Shown: positions 12,401 to 31,400 of the stretch, one piece after another
How positions within the stretch are numbered: position 1 is the first letter of the stretch
Layout of the letters: each line of letters opens with the position of its first letter
Assembly (NCBI GenBank): GCA_013365365.1
Contig: JABVXU010000057.1
Location: forward strand, 124,001 to 188,000
Length of the DNA stretch: 64,000 nt
Reading direction: 5' to 3'
Source of the DNA: Cruorifilaria tuberocauda
Lineage: Eukaryota > Nematoda > Chromadorea > Rhabditida > Onchocercidae
Notes under the pieces: model-generated
The model's database searches: none
What the model was told of the DNA's origin: nothing
Seen by the model: the letters and a program-made list of their open reading frames with translations, nothing else
Program-made: the position numbers and the translations under genes

Positions 12401-13615
12401 TTCTACAGATCTTTCAGCTCATTACTCTTTACGTTATATTAACAATGAACAACTAGCTTAATGTATTAAATGAAAGTTTGAAATATTTTATTCTAAGTCT
12501 TACGAGGAAATCATTTTTAGAAAAGTAGATTTTCCAGCTCCATTTCGACCAACTAGACCATAACGTCGACCATATGTTAAAACAACATCAGCACCGCACA
12601 ATAACTGCCTGCAAAATTAAAGAAATTCCTGAATGTATTTATCTGAGAAAAAAACAAAAAGAGAAAAGCAAAATCAAATTTCTGTGTAACAAGTGTTAAA
12701 AAATTCGAAATACCAAATGATTTTCTCAATCGTCAAAAGCTACAACTTACTTATGTCCTATCGATATATCAACATTATTAAGATGTACATCCATCGTACT
12801 TCCACTTCCAAAATCATCAGATTTCCCATTCCCATCGCGACGACTTGTTGATTGTGAAGCTGTAGCTACAAGATCAGATGGCTTCTTTTTCTGTGCTTTT
12901 GGACCATCACCAATTTCACGTTTTGTAACCTTTTCTAATGCACGTGTTTCAGCTTTTTCAAGTTTCTTCCTATCGACTTGCTGAAACACATTTAACTGCT
13001 ATAATTTCTATGCTTGCTGTGTTGCAACTGCAGTGAATAATTAATGAAATTTACCGAAGGTGTATCTCGTGTGCTAACTTTCCATATACTTGTAGCATCC
13101 TCCGAGTCGAAATGTTGGGCACTTATATCAATAGTTTGTTCAAGACGGCGCTGGCCAATTTCATTTGATCGAGTAATATTTTTTCTGAAAATTCAATTGT
13201 CTAATTGAAAGGCTTGCATTCTACAACATACAAAAATCATAAATGCAGGTGTAATGAAGCAATTATAACAGGACTAATCATAAAAAATTTACCCATTATG
13301 AAGCAATGAAGCGAGCTTTTCACATACAAGCTCAGTAGCTTCATCGCTAAGTCCTTCCACAGAACTTTGTATGTGCATACCGACAGCTTCGATAACATCT
13401 TCTTTCGACAGTAAGTCGTCAGCATTTTCTCTTAAAACTGCTGCAAACATACTGCACTTATTAATGTGAAACAAAAAAAAAACAGACAAAAAAGACTTCA
13501 ATTTTAAAGGTATTTTTTAAATTAGACTGGAACGATACATGATACCTTCAACATAATCTTTGACTTCAGTCGGAAGATCAGGAAAGGTTGATGTGAGATA
13601 TGCCGATATAGTCAT
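9459..13615 (-). CDS. abcf-3: ABCF3/GCN20-type ABC ATPase
   Basis: This is a soluble twin-ABC ATPase without membrane segments. The first cassette has Walker [10 protein letters not shown] (near 12540), signature [16 protein letters not shown] (near 11710), Walker [13 protein letters not shown] and H-loop VSHDRSF. The second has [18 protein letters not shown] (near 10370), signature LSGGQKSR (near 10030), a DEPTNHLD Walker B (near 9810) and VSHDE. The N terminus ([18 protein letters not shown] at 13615) matches the ABCF3 leader, and the stop is at 9459. ABCF3/GCN20 proteins act at the ribosome in translational control. The ATG lies 10 bases after a CAACAATTAG acceptor, which supports this start. 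An upstream ATG at 14013 opens a short frame that does not splice in phase. Confidence 0.93.
10430..11030 (-). other. Large intron of abcf-3
   Basis: About 0.6 kb separates the second Walker A exon from the linker exon. A plus-strand open frame at 10699-10941 shows no family resemblance and is treated as chance. Confidence 0.55.
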
Positions 13616-13625
13616 TCGATATTCA

Positions 13626-14469
13626 CTAATTGTTGATAAAAAATTCGAAACCAAACCAAATAAAGAAATTAAAAATTAGTAGAGCTGAAATTCCATTTTT
13701 TTAGGTATTTTCCTGAACTAATTGCTTATCAACATCAAAGCATACAGTAAGTGCGCTGCGTGAACAACATAAAGCCTAGACAATAAGCAACTCTTAAATT
13801 TTCTCAAGTTTCGTCAAAGAAGTGCTTAAAAATTCAAATGTGATTGGTTTTCGAGAACAACTTTTGTTGTATAAAATACACTAGTTTGCTAATTAATATT
13901 TATTAAATGGTTCTATAAAGACCTGGAATTAAACTTGGAAGGAGAAGAAAGTAATACGATGCGTCACTGCTAAATATTTCTGCCGATGTCTCGTCAATTA
14001 GCCGATCAGTCATGCAGTGCTGCTCGTATCAATCTGAAAATTTCCACCACACTACATTGAACATACATTAAAAGTATGTTCAAAGTTAACAGAGTTAAAT
14101 TTACTTAACTGTTTAAATGATGATATAAACAGATGAGAGAATAGTAATAGCTTTTAACTGATATCACCATCCAAATGATGGCTTTCATCTATGACTTTTG
14201 ACAATAATCCTATCGGCCCAAAATTTCTCGTAATACCCGGTATTTCACGGTCATCTTACGTGTCAGATTTAGAGCTATTATGTGCGATATTTAGAAACAT
14301 TTGTGTTCTGAAACTATTCTCTGGCTTATTGATTGGTTGCAGGTCGTTGTAGATCTATAGGGAGAGATTGGTTTGTTCTGTTGTCGCCGTATATCCTCGG
14401 ATGGTTGGGTGGGGAACGGTGGATTATTGATATGGGATTGGGATGAGTAAATTTAGAAGATATTTACAG
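13626..14469. promoter_or_regulatory. Shared divergent upstream region, abcf-3 / DBHS
   Basis: About 0.85 kb lies between two outward-facing genes. Its boundaries are two acceptor-like sites next to the start codons (13626 on minus, 14469 on plus). It probably contains both promoters. A short minus-strand frame starting at 14013 could be an untranslated or upstream reading frame. Confidence 0.45.
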
Positions 14470-14473
14470 GAGA

Positions 14474-17400
14474 ATGAGTGATCGAGGACGTAACGATGGT
14501 GATGTGAAACGGAATAGCGTAAGTAGTGGAAGGCCAGCTAGTGGTAGCAATTCAAGTCCACGTAATGTAGTAGTAAAGGAGGAACGATTAGAGAGGAATG
14601 AACGTGATCGTACTGGCCGAACATCTTCCAATGAAAGGTTTTTTTTTTTTTTATGAATTATTAATGATGAGAATCTTTGATGAATTTTTGCATCAATACT
14701 TATGTAAATTGTTAGATATGAATACGTTTTTTGGGAGGATAATAAACAATATGAAGATAGTTTAAGGTAATTTTATTTCATATCTACAGGATTTACACTT
14801 TCAAAACATTTCTCTTTATATAATGAATTAATACAGTTATTGATTCTCGTACATTTTAGAACTATAGGACCAAATAATGATTTTCAGAATCCTCCGGTGT
14901 AGAGTATTTGAGAAATGTTAATAAGCCATGTTTACCATAATAAATCTGATATTGGGCTTATTAAATTGGCTGGTGAATTGGCTTATTAATTATTAATTTT
15001 GGGTATGCCTACACGAGGTAGGTTAAACTAGTAGAGAAATCGCAAAGATGAGTATATTTTAACCGTAAAAATTTAAGGCATCATCACCGATCAAGCGAAT
15101 ATCAATACAGCAATTCATCGAGTAATATGGGAGGACCATCTGGTGGACAACCGAACCGCGGAATGGGAATGGGACCAGGTGGTGGTGGTGGTCGAGGACC
15201 AATGAATATGATGTCTTCGCTGAATGTCCTTTCTGGACAAGCGTTCAGTGAAACCGACTTAATGAGTGATTTACCGAAAAAGAAATTTACTGGTCGATGT
15301 CGTTTATTTGTTGGCAATTTGCCGAATGATTTAAAGGAGCAGGAACTCAAGGAACTCTTCGCACCTCATGGCGACATAGCAGAATGCTATTTGAGCGGCA
15401 AAGGATTTGCTTTCTTACGATTGGTTAGTTCTCCTTACATATCATGGTGGTTTAGTTTTGATTTTAGCCATTCATTTCATTGGTATTATACAGATTGTAT
15501 TATACATCATCCGAATTTGCTTCAGGATACACGCGCTCATGCAGAAAGTGCTAAGGAAGCTATTGATGGCAAAATAATACATGGCCGTCCAGTTCGTGTG
15601 CGATTTGCTGTTCACGGCGCAGCGCTGAGAGTTAAAGAACTTTCACCAACTGTATCGAATGAAATGCTTTATCATGCATTTTCGGCATTTGGTGAAGTAG
15701 AACGAGCAGTGCATATAGTTGATGAAAAGGGAAAGCCAACTGGAGAAGGAATTGTAGAATTCGAACGTAAGCCGTCGGCCAATGAGGCGCTTCATCAAAT
15801 ACGGGAAAAAGTCTTTTTGTTGACTGCGTAAGTTTTTCCTCTATTTATATACTGTTTCTCTATTTATGTATTTATATTTATGTATCTCTATTATTTATCC
15901 ATTTATGTATAGTATACGATAACATAACATAACATTGAATGGATTACTGCAAGTGCCTTATGACTTTATTCAGTTCGAGTAAAGATGTAAAAAAGGTTTT
16001 GAAATCATATATTCATAGTTGTGGAAAAATATGTGTTATTGGTCGATAACTTTTTGAAAACACCTTACAGAAGTCCGAAACCATTAGTCGTGGAGATGTT
16101 GGAGCCGCGTGATGAAGACGATGGTCTCGCCGAACGAATGATTCAACGCAGTGCGATGCTTCAAAAGTACTCTTTCTAATTTTTTTAGTTTTACTTCGGA
16201 TTATAAAATCTACCAATCTTTGTAATTAATTAAATTGCCTGATCGTTCCGACGTTTCGCAAGAATGGTTCTGCTCCAAATAATGAAGATATGCATATATG
16301 TGGCTTTCTTACTCGATTCCTTATCATGTACATAATAACTTTCAGAAAATTTTAGCCATTGCAATGCTTGTGTTTCCAACAAACCAATAAATTGGTTTGT
16401 GAGTCGCATTTTTCTCTTTTCGTATCAATGTAAGATGACAATTGGACTTGGACTTCTATTGTTTATGAATTAAATTGGACTTATTCTGTGTGCTTGAGAC
16501 ATTGTTGTGAAAAGGACTAGAAAGTCCTGTAGAATTTGGTTTTGTTGGAGCAAGTACATTCTTATGCGTATTATCATAATCGATTACTCTACATAGGATT
16601 GGACATTTAATTTATCGTTTAACTGAAGCTTGCGAGACATGATTTTTAAGTTAAAATTGGTGGACTATGGCTATCGTGAATGGGCTTGAATATACACATC
16701 ACTTGTTCTGCATTTGTTTCTTTTCAAATGAAAGGATTTGAGCTATAAGCAAAGCCACAATTATGCATAATCTTCATTTTAGAGCAACCATCTTGAATTC
16801 TAACTTGAAGCAAGGTATAAATTCTTCCTGATTGGGATTTATGTCTTCCTGATTGGGCTTATTGTTATCACTGTTCCCGAAGAAATGGTAACAGAAATTA
16901 TGATTGAAAATTAGAGAGTTCATCAAACTAGATCATCAAATAGCTGGTGCTGTGAAATAATTTTAAATATTATTTGTTATATTCGAAATCCTCTGAGAAC
17001 AGATAAGTTTTAATTCCTTAAGAAGTTAAGGATGATAGAGAACTATTCGTTTTGCTAGAGAAAAGCTTCAAGTTGCATAAGTGTCATAGGAATTACACAT
17101 TTCGGGAAGTTTTTCATTTTTTGTTGCTTCAACTATTTTGTTGATGGTTTCTTTCCACCTGAAAACCTTGCATTTTACAAAAAATTTTCGAAAACATTTT
17201 GATTCAAAATATTTTTCACTTGAAGTGAAATTTTTTTACTGGTAACCTAACCAGTGGAGAGTTAAAAAAAGAGGTGATTGATACTGTAAGCCTCTTCTGG
17301 GATCTGATGCTTTACCTTATCTAGCATACTGCAAGCTTTCAATAGCAGCTCTGCATTGTAATTTTTTACGGATCAACCTTATCGATAGCAAATTCCTTTT

Positions 17401-20400
17401 TAAAGAGTCCATTTTCCCATTTACCGACTATTAAGTGAAGAGTGGAACTGTTGAAATAGAACTAGCTATACCTCTGTTCCAAAAGTTTGTAAGCGATTGA
17501 AATTTCAGTTTCTTTTAGTGATATGCCAAACATGCAGCAGCAGCTCTGAAATTTTGCTGTTTGATTAAGACTTATTTAAATCCTTCTAAAATAAAAATGC
17601 CTTTGATTTGCACTGTTGTTTTGTTACAGTAGGTTATTTTGCACGTTGGTGATTCGCAGCGGTGTTTAGTCATGGAGTAGGAAAAATATAGGCTTATAAA
17701 GGTTTTTTACTGCTTCTCATTTTGTTGTTAAGTGGAAAATCGGAAATGCTTTGATTTCTATTTGATTTTTGCTGAGTTTACTTTGACTATTTATAGCTGA
17801 TTTGTAATTGTAGCATATATCAAGTCATTTAGAGTCGTGCTGAAAAATATATAAGTTTTATTTTATGGTGAATAAGCCTACCAGAGCAACTTATAGGTCA
17901 CTCTTCGCGCTTTTTAAGTTGAAATGAAATGAAATTAAATCAAATTATGATTTTGCTCACTGCTAAATGGAGTTTTATTAGATTTCTTCTACGGCATATG
18001 TTTAACAGTTATAACTGTTCTAGAGAAATGTTTGCAATGTTTATTTACATCATGTAATGCACTGGTGTGGGAAATTTTGTCATTGTTTTAATATGGTTAT
18101 TTCAGGCTTCACAGTGATGTTTGAACCTCTTAATTTCAAGTTATTAGCGACTTATCAAAATTATTTTCACATTTTGAGACGGAGAGGAGTGTGATTGTAT
18201 TGTAATGCGTGCTGTGTAGATGAGAGATAAAATGTCGCCATTGATTGGAATAAGGATGATAGGAGGGAAATGGAGTGCAGCTATGACAAAGTGGTCATTC
18301 TCAAGTGTATTTAGATGGTTCAAATTTCACTGAATTGTGGAATTGCCTTATGTTTTAGCACGCTTTTTTTGAAACTGGTCGCTTTGGCATATCTGTACTC
18401 AATAACTGCTGTTATTAATTAAATTTAGCTAAATGTTTTGGATTAGGAGACTGTAATGGGTATATTTTGGCTATTGCGTGATACAGAAATTGGAAAACTG
18501 CAAATTGCCGTGGAATATGTCTTCATAGCGATCATGCGCAATTTTTTGAAATCTTTTGTTCTCTAATGCTAAAATTAATTGCAATATTTAAATTGCCCAG
18601 AAAGCCAAGATGATCATGATATGGTATGAAGGGGAGCGTTGAGTACAGTTAAAGACTATTGTGTAAGTGTTACGTGCGATCATTGCTATCGTTGTTTATT
18701 GGCTTAAATTGAAATTTTGTGAGTTGGAAAGTTAATATTGGCATAGAGATAAAAGATAAAAGTGCGTCATGAGTAACATAGTAATGTTGCGAAAAGTGAA
18801 TATGTATAGCGCAAGTGTTACATATGTAGGGAACGAGAAGTCGGCCCACGATTTCCACCGGCAAACAGCTTCGAATACGTATTCGGGTTAAAATGGAAGG
18901 AGCTATATGAGGTGGAAAGACAGCGTAGAGCTCAACTGGAAGAAGAGCTCAAGGAAGCTCGTAGACGCTTGGAAGCTGATATGGATCTCGCTTACCAGGA
19001 TTATCAAACTCAGTTGCTCCGTGAAGGCAAGGTTTTTACTCTCTTTCACTTTTCGCTCTCACTGTAAAGTATTTTCTTTACAGCGTTGTATCCTTTTTAC
19101 TTCAACGTGGAAGATTGTCACGGAACTTACTTCAAATTATTTTTCCTAAATTGTTTTGAATTTGATTTTTTCTTTTGATTCAGTTTAGAACAATTTTCAA
19201 GAATTTCAAAGAAAGTGATGTAGAATCAGTTTTGACGGCTCTTCCTTTTCTGGATATCAAAATATTTTTTATGAAAAAATACGGAAATGGAATTATTAAG
19301 TTTTGATTATGCGAAAATCATTTTATTCTGCTTAGTATCTGATGCTCAAAGTCTTTTTATTATCCAAATGTTTGGTGTAATAGGTAAAGATAATTCATAA
19401 TTATAAATCGCTGAACAGATAACTGTTGAGAAGGAATCACTATAATTTTTTCCTCTTCCAGCTGCCTTATTTTCTTTTATTTTATTTTTGTGAAGGGTGT
19501 TGAGGGTGAAGATTAAAGATCTAACCGCAACGGTGTTTAATATTTCTTATCGAAATTAATGATGACATTTTGGTATACCCTCATTATCGTCTTGGATTTC
19601 GTGCGATTTCCATATGCCTAAAAAATAATTTAGAAGTATACTTTGGAAATGCTTTGAAAAGAACTGATATGTTTTGGAATGATTGTGCAGTGGTCACTTA
19701 TGAGAAATATTTAAATATTAACGTGATTGAACCACGTCGATTGTATTTACCAATCCGATTGACCTGCATGGTCTCTCATCTATTGGGTAGATCGCTTCGC
19801 TGAGGAATTAATATCTACCTCAAATCATTCCGTCATATCGAGCATTTTTCCTCATTTAGCAATTACTTTTTTTAGCTTTAATTTCAGTGTTATTTCGAAT
19901 ATGTGCATTTCTCATTTCCCTCTACCGTTCAACATTTTGCAATAATCATTATGAATTATAATTGATATATTGCGTTAGTGTGATACGATATCACGTTTAT
20001 TACACCGTATCAATTACCTTAATGTCATATATACATATTATTAGTGATATTTTTTATCGATTCGAAATTTGTGTTTCAAAGAACAAGATTATAATCACTA
20101 TGCAGCGTCATTTTGATTACGAAAGCGAGTACGTATATAGCCTGATACCGGCGTGTCCCACTACAGCGTACTTCTAATCTTTTTATTTAACTTGTTTTAT
20201 TTTTCTTTCTTATTTATGGATTAGTTATTTTTTATAACCAAATCCATATTTACAAGTATTGCAAAAATAATTCGATTCCGAAGTAAGTCGAACTTAATGA
20301 TTACGTAAATAATCATACTACTACGTGTACTTTGTATCTCCAAAATTAATGTTATTGGAATTTAAAACTAGCAACTTTAGTTTTCGCTATGGTACACTGT

Positions 20401-21787
20401 TTTATTATAGATCTCGCACGTCGTCAGCAGGAGCTTGAGCGATTAGAAGCTGCAAAACGTGAGCGTATGGCACAGGTAGCAGCACGTCGTGGTGAGATGC
20501 CTACCTTGTTGGGTAATTTAACTGGTGGACCATCTGGTCCACAAGGTATGGCAAATGGACCAGGTGGGATGTCTGGTGGGCCACCACCGCGTGAATTTTT
20601 CGTTACCGGTTCTGGTGGAGGTTCACATCCGCAACACAGTAACTTAATTCTGCCATTTTTTTCCTGTTGTATCATTTTTTAACTATCTTATTATGTTTTA
20701 CCATCTGCAAAAATTCTTCTATGATTTTGCTACATTGACGTTCTGATCTCCAGGTTTTATTCGCATTATTTGATCGGAAGTTTTTTTACTCTGTAGATCA
20801 TTTATTAAAAAAAATTTTCACGGTGATGGATTTTTCAAAAATTTTTTTCAGGAGGGCCGTTCAATTCGAGTGGACAAGGTGGACCTGAGGGACCAAGAGG
20901 ACAAGAAATGATGGGACGAGGTCCACCTGATATGCAGCGCGGCGGACCACCACAAATGGATAATCCGGGAAGAGGACCCCCCTTCCAACAAGGCGGACCC
21001 GGTGGACCTGTCAATCAGGGAGGTCCTGGTAAGTAATTTTTCGGAATTCGAAAATGTATCTGAAGTATTTTACTCAAGAAGTTCTACTTAGAAGAACTTT
21101 TTAAGTTGAATAACTTGAAGCACTTCTAACAAAATTTTTTTGTGTTTTTTTGCTTTTTTTTTGAAATAAAATGTAATCGAATCTATCCATTAGAAAACAG
21201 CTCTTCTGCTATAATTGAAGGTTTATTGTACCGTGATTTGTAAAATGCGGATCACCGCACTATCAGTTCAACGCATTAGTCTGTTGTTTTGAAATTTTAC
21301 AGATCCAACGCTTGTACAAGGCGTGCAAAAACTACTTCAGATATTTCGTGCTGATGCACCAAGACCTGGTGGACCACAGCAGGTGTTTATATTACTATTA
21401 GTAGCTGGATAATTTGACTTAAACCATTTTGATAAATCAACACACTTTTTGCATTATAGGACTGGTTACAACTCTATAATTAATGGACGAAATATATAGA
21501 TTATGTCTCACTCATGTGGCCTAACGCTATTTTATTTTTTCGCCTCGATGAAGTTCCAACTTAGATTACTTTACTACCTTTTTTTTATTTCACATCACTA
21601 ATAGTTATATTTTTTCTTGCAGCCACCTTCGTTCAATTCTCCAGGTGGTCCTGGACCTGGTGGCTTTCGAGGACCGGGACCAATGGGGCCAGGAAATTTC
21701 GGTATGCAAAGTGGACCACCAGGAGGATTTCACCGTGGACCACCAATGGGTGGTGATTTCCCAGCTGAGAAGCGGATGCGACGATAG
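14474..21787 (+). CDS. nono-1: DBHS-family protein (NONO/PSF/PSPC1 type)
   Basis: The domain order is typical of DBHS proteins. A basic and glycine-rich N terminus is followed by RRM1 (RLFVGNLPNDL; GKGFAFLRL), RRM2 (ALRVKELSPTVSNEML; GEGIVEF) and the NOPS segment (PKPLVVEMLEPRDEDDGL). A charged coiled coil follows (KWKELYEVERQRRAQLEEEL; ARRQQELERLEAAKRERM). The protein ends in a long G/P-rich tail, AEKRMRR-stop. DBHS dimers act in nuclear RNA processing, transcription and DNA repair. Exons begin near 14474, 15078, 15526, 16071, 18830, 20411, 20854, 21302 and 21624. One coiled-coil intron uses a GC donor, and one RRM1 intron is stop-free in frame. ATG 14474 is five bases behind a TATTTACAG acceptor. 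AATAAA is at 21845. Confidence 0.93.
15424..15525 (+). other. Stop-free 102-base intron inside DBHS RRM1
   Basis: The exon ends FLRL before GTTAGT and the next begins DTRAHAESA after a TTGCTTCAG acceptor, so removal restores the conserved RRM1. The intron is exactly 34 codons with no stop, so a retained form would stay in frame. Confidence 0.7.
16167..18829 (+). other. 2.66-kb intron of the DBHS gene
   Basis: It separates the NOPS exon (ending MLQ plus two bases of a Lys codon) from the coiled-coil exon (EREVGPRFPPANSFEYV). I found no coding sequence, only AT-rich DNA and a short direct duplication of tcttcctgattggg at about 16825-16860. Confidence 0.7.
19027..20410 (+). other. GC-AG intron in the DBHS coiled coil
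   Basis: The exon ends CTCCGTGAAG followed by GCAAGG; the next begins ATCTCGCACG after TTATTATAG. This join reads LLREDLARRQQELERLE, matching the DBHS coiled coil. The alternative GT donor a few bases on gives an unrelated frame. Confidence 0.75.
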
Positions 21788-22609
21788 GCCGGAAATTGCA
21801 TTACTGTTATATTTTCCTGTTCCACTTTTAGCAGTGTTTGCATAAATAAAATTTCGGTTGTTTGCTGTTGATTTATCCACGTAATTGATTTTTTCCCATG
21901 TAATTGAGAAAAAAAGAAGCAGTGAATTTTTCGGTAATAGATCTTTTACAGTATTTTGATGTATAAACGTATTTTGCGTTTATAAATGTATTTAAAGTGT
22001 TGTTTTTTTTTTCTTTTAATCATTTGGAGCAGCAAGCTTGAATGCACTTCTGTTCTTTTCTTGTTAGTTACATCGTTATATATGTGTTGTGCTCTTTAAT
22101 GTTAATGATATTTATTTGTAAGAAGTAAAATAAGCGTTGATTTGTCAGTAATTACAGACATTTCGGAATCATCTTGCTTTGATAATTTTGTTTTTTTGAG
22201 CGGGTTGTGACTGCCTGTTTCTAAGATTATCTGAAAGCAGTGTGATCTATCCATGTAAAATGACTGTTGCTTACTGAAGTCGTTGCATGATTAAAAAAAT
22301 AAATTGTTTAATTTCGTGGAACAGAAGTTTGAATACAGTTTGGGTAAATGCTGAATGAAAGTGTTGAAGTCAAAGTAACTTCGGTTGTATGATGATATAT
22401 ACAGTGAAGGTTTGCTGTGCGCATTTATGTATTTTCGGAGTTTTTGAGAAAGATTGGATCCCGTGGTCGTAGTCTCCAACTGAGTTCAATTTTTCTCTTC
22501 TAGAAACTACGAGACGATACCAATAGCGTATTTGCTGTGATTCAAGGGAATGTTTCCCATTGAATTAGGTTTATAACTAAGAATATAACGAAGCAGCAAT
22601 GAAGTGGCA
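21788..22609. other. DBHS 3' UTR and spacer before DHX35
   Basis: An AATAAA lies at 21845-21850, about 60 bases after the DBHS stop. A TTTTTCTCTTCTAG acceptor-like site at about 22490-22503 could serve the 5' end of the helicase mRNA. No gene was seen. Confidence 0.5.
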
Positions 22610-28202
<5,593 letters not shown>

Positions 28203-28452
28203 TCAGTAGCTTATATTTATGTGCCTATGGAAAAGTTTAATAAAATTTTTCAAAATGTGATTTTGTGACTAGTGATCAGTTTTACATCCAGCAGAACATA
28301 TTGCAAAATCGGGATAACTTCTAAAAGTTATAACCATCTCGAATCGATGTGCTCATTAAGTGCTCTTTAGAAATTTGATGAACTTTCGTTTGAAATAAGT
28401 GACGAATACTAAACTAGGGATGTGTGGTTCGCAGTCTTGAAGTCATATAGCA

Positions 28453-31400
28453 ATGTTCTCAATGAAGAGCAGATACATAGTTATCTGCAAATTTCATATG
28501 AAAAGCAATGGCTTACGACAGCTGAATTCTTCGCTTTCCTACTCGCAAATCAAGCCCTTTTCATCGCTTGTTCAGAAGAGGCCTCTGAAATTTAACATCG
28601 GTAAGTTTGCCAAGACTATTTTGAGAAATTGCGTATGTCAGGAATTTTGATAACTGTGTTAGTATTTGTAGATGGCCCTGGTTTGGATTATTTTATCAAT
28701 AAAGCAAATAGTGAACGTTTGAGCAAAGTGATGCCGAAGATAGAAGAGATAAATGAATCTTCGAGTGCGATAGTTTCATATGGCGATGGGTTGAAAGGTA
28801 TTCTCTAACTTATGACAATTCCCATAATATTGAAGTATCTTTGCTCTCAAAATGAAATGATATGTGTCGTAAAATTAATTTCATTTTAGTAAAATTCATA
28901 ACATATGGTTGTCAAATGAACGTAAATGATGTAGAATTGGTGCGTTCATTGTTGTTATCAACAGGTTATGTGGAAACAGATGACGTCAAAAATGTTAGTT
29001 TACGTTCCATTTGCTTATTTTGCGTATATTTATCTAAAAATCATATTTTCGATGTATGTTATTTTATTTAGGCTGATATCGTATTATTAATGACATGTTC
29101 GATACGTGAAGGCGCTGAAAACAAAGTGTGGGATGAGCTGAAAGTATTGAGAAAAATAGGCCGCAAAAATGGTATTGTTGGAGTTTTAGGTACTTTTATG
29201 TAGTTGATTTTTTCAAACATTTTTTTATAAAAAATGTAACTGTTTTATTTAGAGAGCTGTTAATTTATAACTATTGCAACCTATTACTGCAATACTATGA
29301 TAGAGCTGACAACGAAATAATCCTAGTGCTATTGCCGTGTTACTATAATAATCTCCGTACCTACTGAACATGTCTTTCCTGTTAGAGTTAAGCTACCATA
29401 AAGAGGCATGATAAGGATATTCATTTTTTATGACTTATTTAATCCATTAGTCTTCTATCTTGATTTCTCCGACAGTAATCTTTTATATATTGCAAGTATA
29501 TGTTAGATATGTAAGGCAGCAATAGCTCATATTTCTCACCTTAAGGTTGCATGGCAGAACGAGTAAGGCATAATTTATTGACATGCACTGAAAATGTTGA
29601 TGTGGTAGCTGGACCCGATTCATACCGCGATTTGCCGAGGCTGTTAGCGATTGCACGCTGTGGAAGTATGGCAATAAATGTACAACTGTCATTAGAAGAA
29701 ACCTATGCTGACATTGTCCCGGTTCGAAAGGACAAATTTTCTAAAACAGCCTTTGTGTTCGTTTTGTGTATATATAATATATTGTTTTCGATCTTATTCA
29801 GAGTTATGTGTGATACATAGAATTATTAGATATCTAATGTAATGCTATTCTCGTTGCTTTTTAAAGCTATAGAAGTAAACTGCTTACTGTTTATTTGTCG
29901 CTTATTTGCTTCATTATAGGTCAATAATGCGTGGTTGTGATAATATGTGTTCGTACTGTGTTGTGCCATATACGAGAGGACGAGAGAGGAGCCGTCCGAT
30001 TAATTCTATACTTGATGAAATCAGGAGCTTATCTGATGAGGTAACTTTTATATGCTGGAATCAGTTGAAATTCTTTCATCTGATTATGTGCAATTAATCA
30101 TGTTAGGTCAGGTGATACCACTTTCATTTTGTAGGGAGTGAAGCAGGTGACGCTACTTGGACAAAATGTTAATAGCTATCGAGATCTATCGGAAATATCA
30201 TTTCCTTCCGCGTGTTTAACAGAACCTGGTATGGCTCCTGGATTCCGCACCAAATATAAACCGAAGAAAGGCGGATATACTTTCCTTACGCTTCTGGATA
30301 AAGTATCACAAATTGACCCGGAAATGAGGATACGTTTCACTTCCCCACATCCAAAAGATTTTCCTTTTGAGGTATTTTTCTTCAAAATGTTTTGCTGATT
30401 ATCCATAAGTAGACACTGTCAGTGGAAAATAAGATGAACTTTGAGTTTTTATTTCGTTTAAAGTTTCAATATTTTCAAATATAATATTTGATTTCATATT
30501 TAATTTGAGATTTTATAGGTACTAAATTTGATAAAAGAACGTTCAAATATTTGCAAACAAATCCATTTGCCGGCACAAAGTGGTAGCAATACTATATTGG
30601 AAGCTATGGATCGTGGTTACAGTAGAGAAAGCTATTTAGACCTAGTCGATCGTATTAAAACTATCTTACCAAGTAATGGCGTTAGCAGAAGTTAAATTAA
30701 CCCTATTTTTCAGTAGTTCGAAATCTATATATATATAATTTAATTTTAATATTTAGATGTGTCGCTCACTAGTGATTTTATCGCTGGATTCTGCGGCGAA
30801 ACTGAGGAATTCCATCAGGAATCTGTGGATTTGATCAAACATGTCGTTTATTCTTTTTGCTATGTTTTTCCATATAGCCAAAGGGAGGTAAGTGATCTTT
30901 TCAAAATTATTGTAAATTGTTTCTGATCAGAATATAGAACAAATATTTTTTATGAATAGTTCCCAATTCAATATAGAACAAATATGGAATGAAAACTCTC
31001 AGTGAAGTTGCAGAAAACCAAAGCATATCGACATCTGAAGGATGATGTACCGAAGGAAGTGAAAAATAGACGCCATCAGGAGCTGGCAAGCGTTTTTAGA
31101 GAAACAGCATTAAAATACAACAAGAATCTCGTTGGAAGCAAACAATTGGTGCTTTTAGAAGAAGTATGCCTTATCTGTATCAGTTTTTCGTGCTCACTAA
31201 AAAACTGGCAGAATAGATTGATCCCAATTTAATCATTCAAAATAAGAACAGAATAATTTTATACGTTTCACGACTTAGATTATTGTTTTGATAAATGCCT
31301 TTTTTGCTTCATTCATGTGACAGAGTTCTGGAGATTTACCAAAAAAATTGAACTGATGAGCAACGAGAAAAAGAAGAATTATGATCAATTTTTCATTGTA

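Noticed and set aside
13890..14013. Upstream ATG frame MTDRLIDETSAEIFSSD as the abcf-3 first exon
   Set aside because: Its CCAG|GTCTTT donor is out of phase with the exon carrying MTISAYL, and an acceptor sits directly before that ATG.
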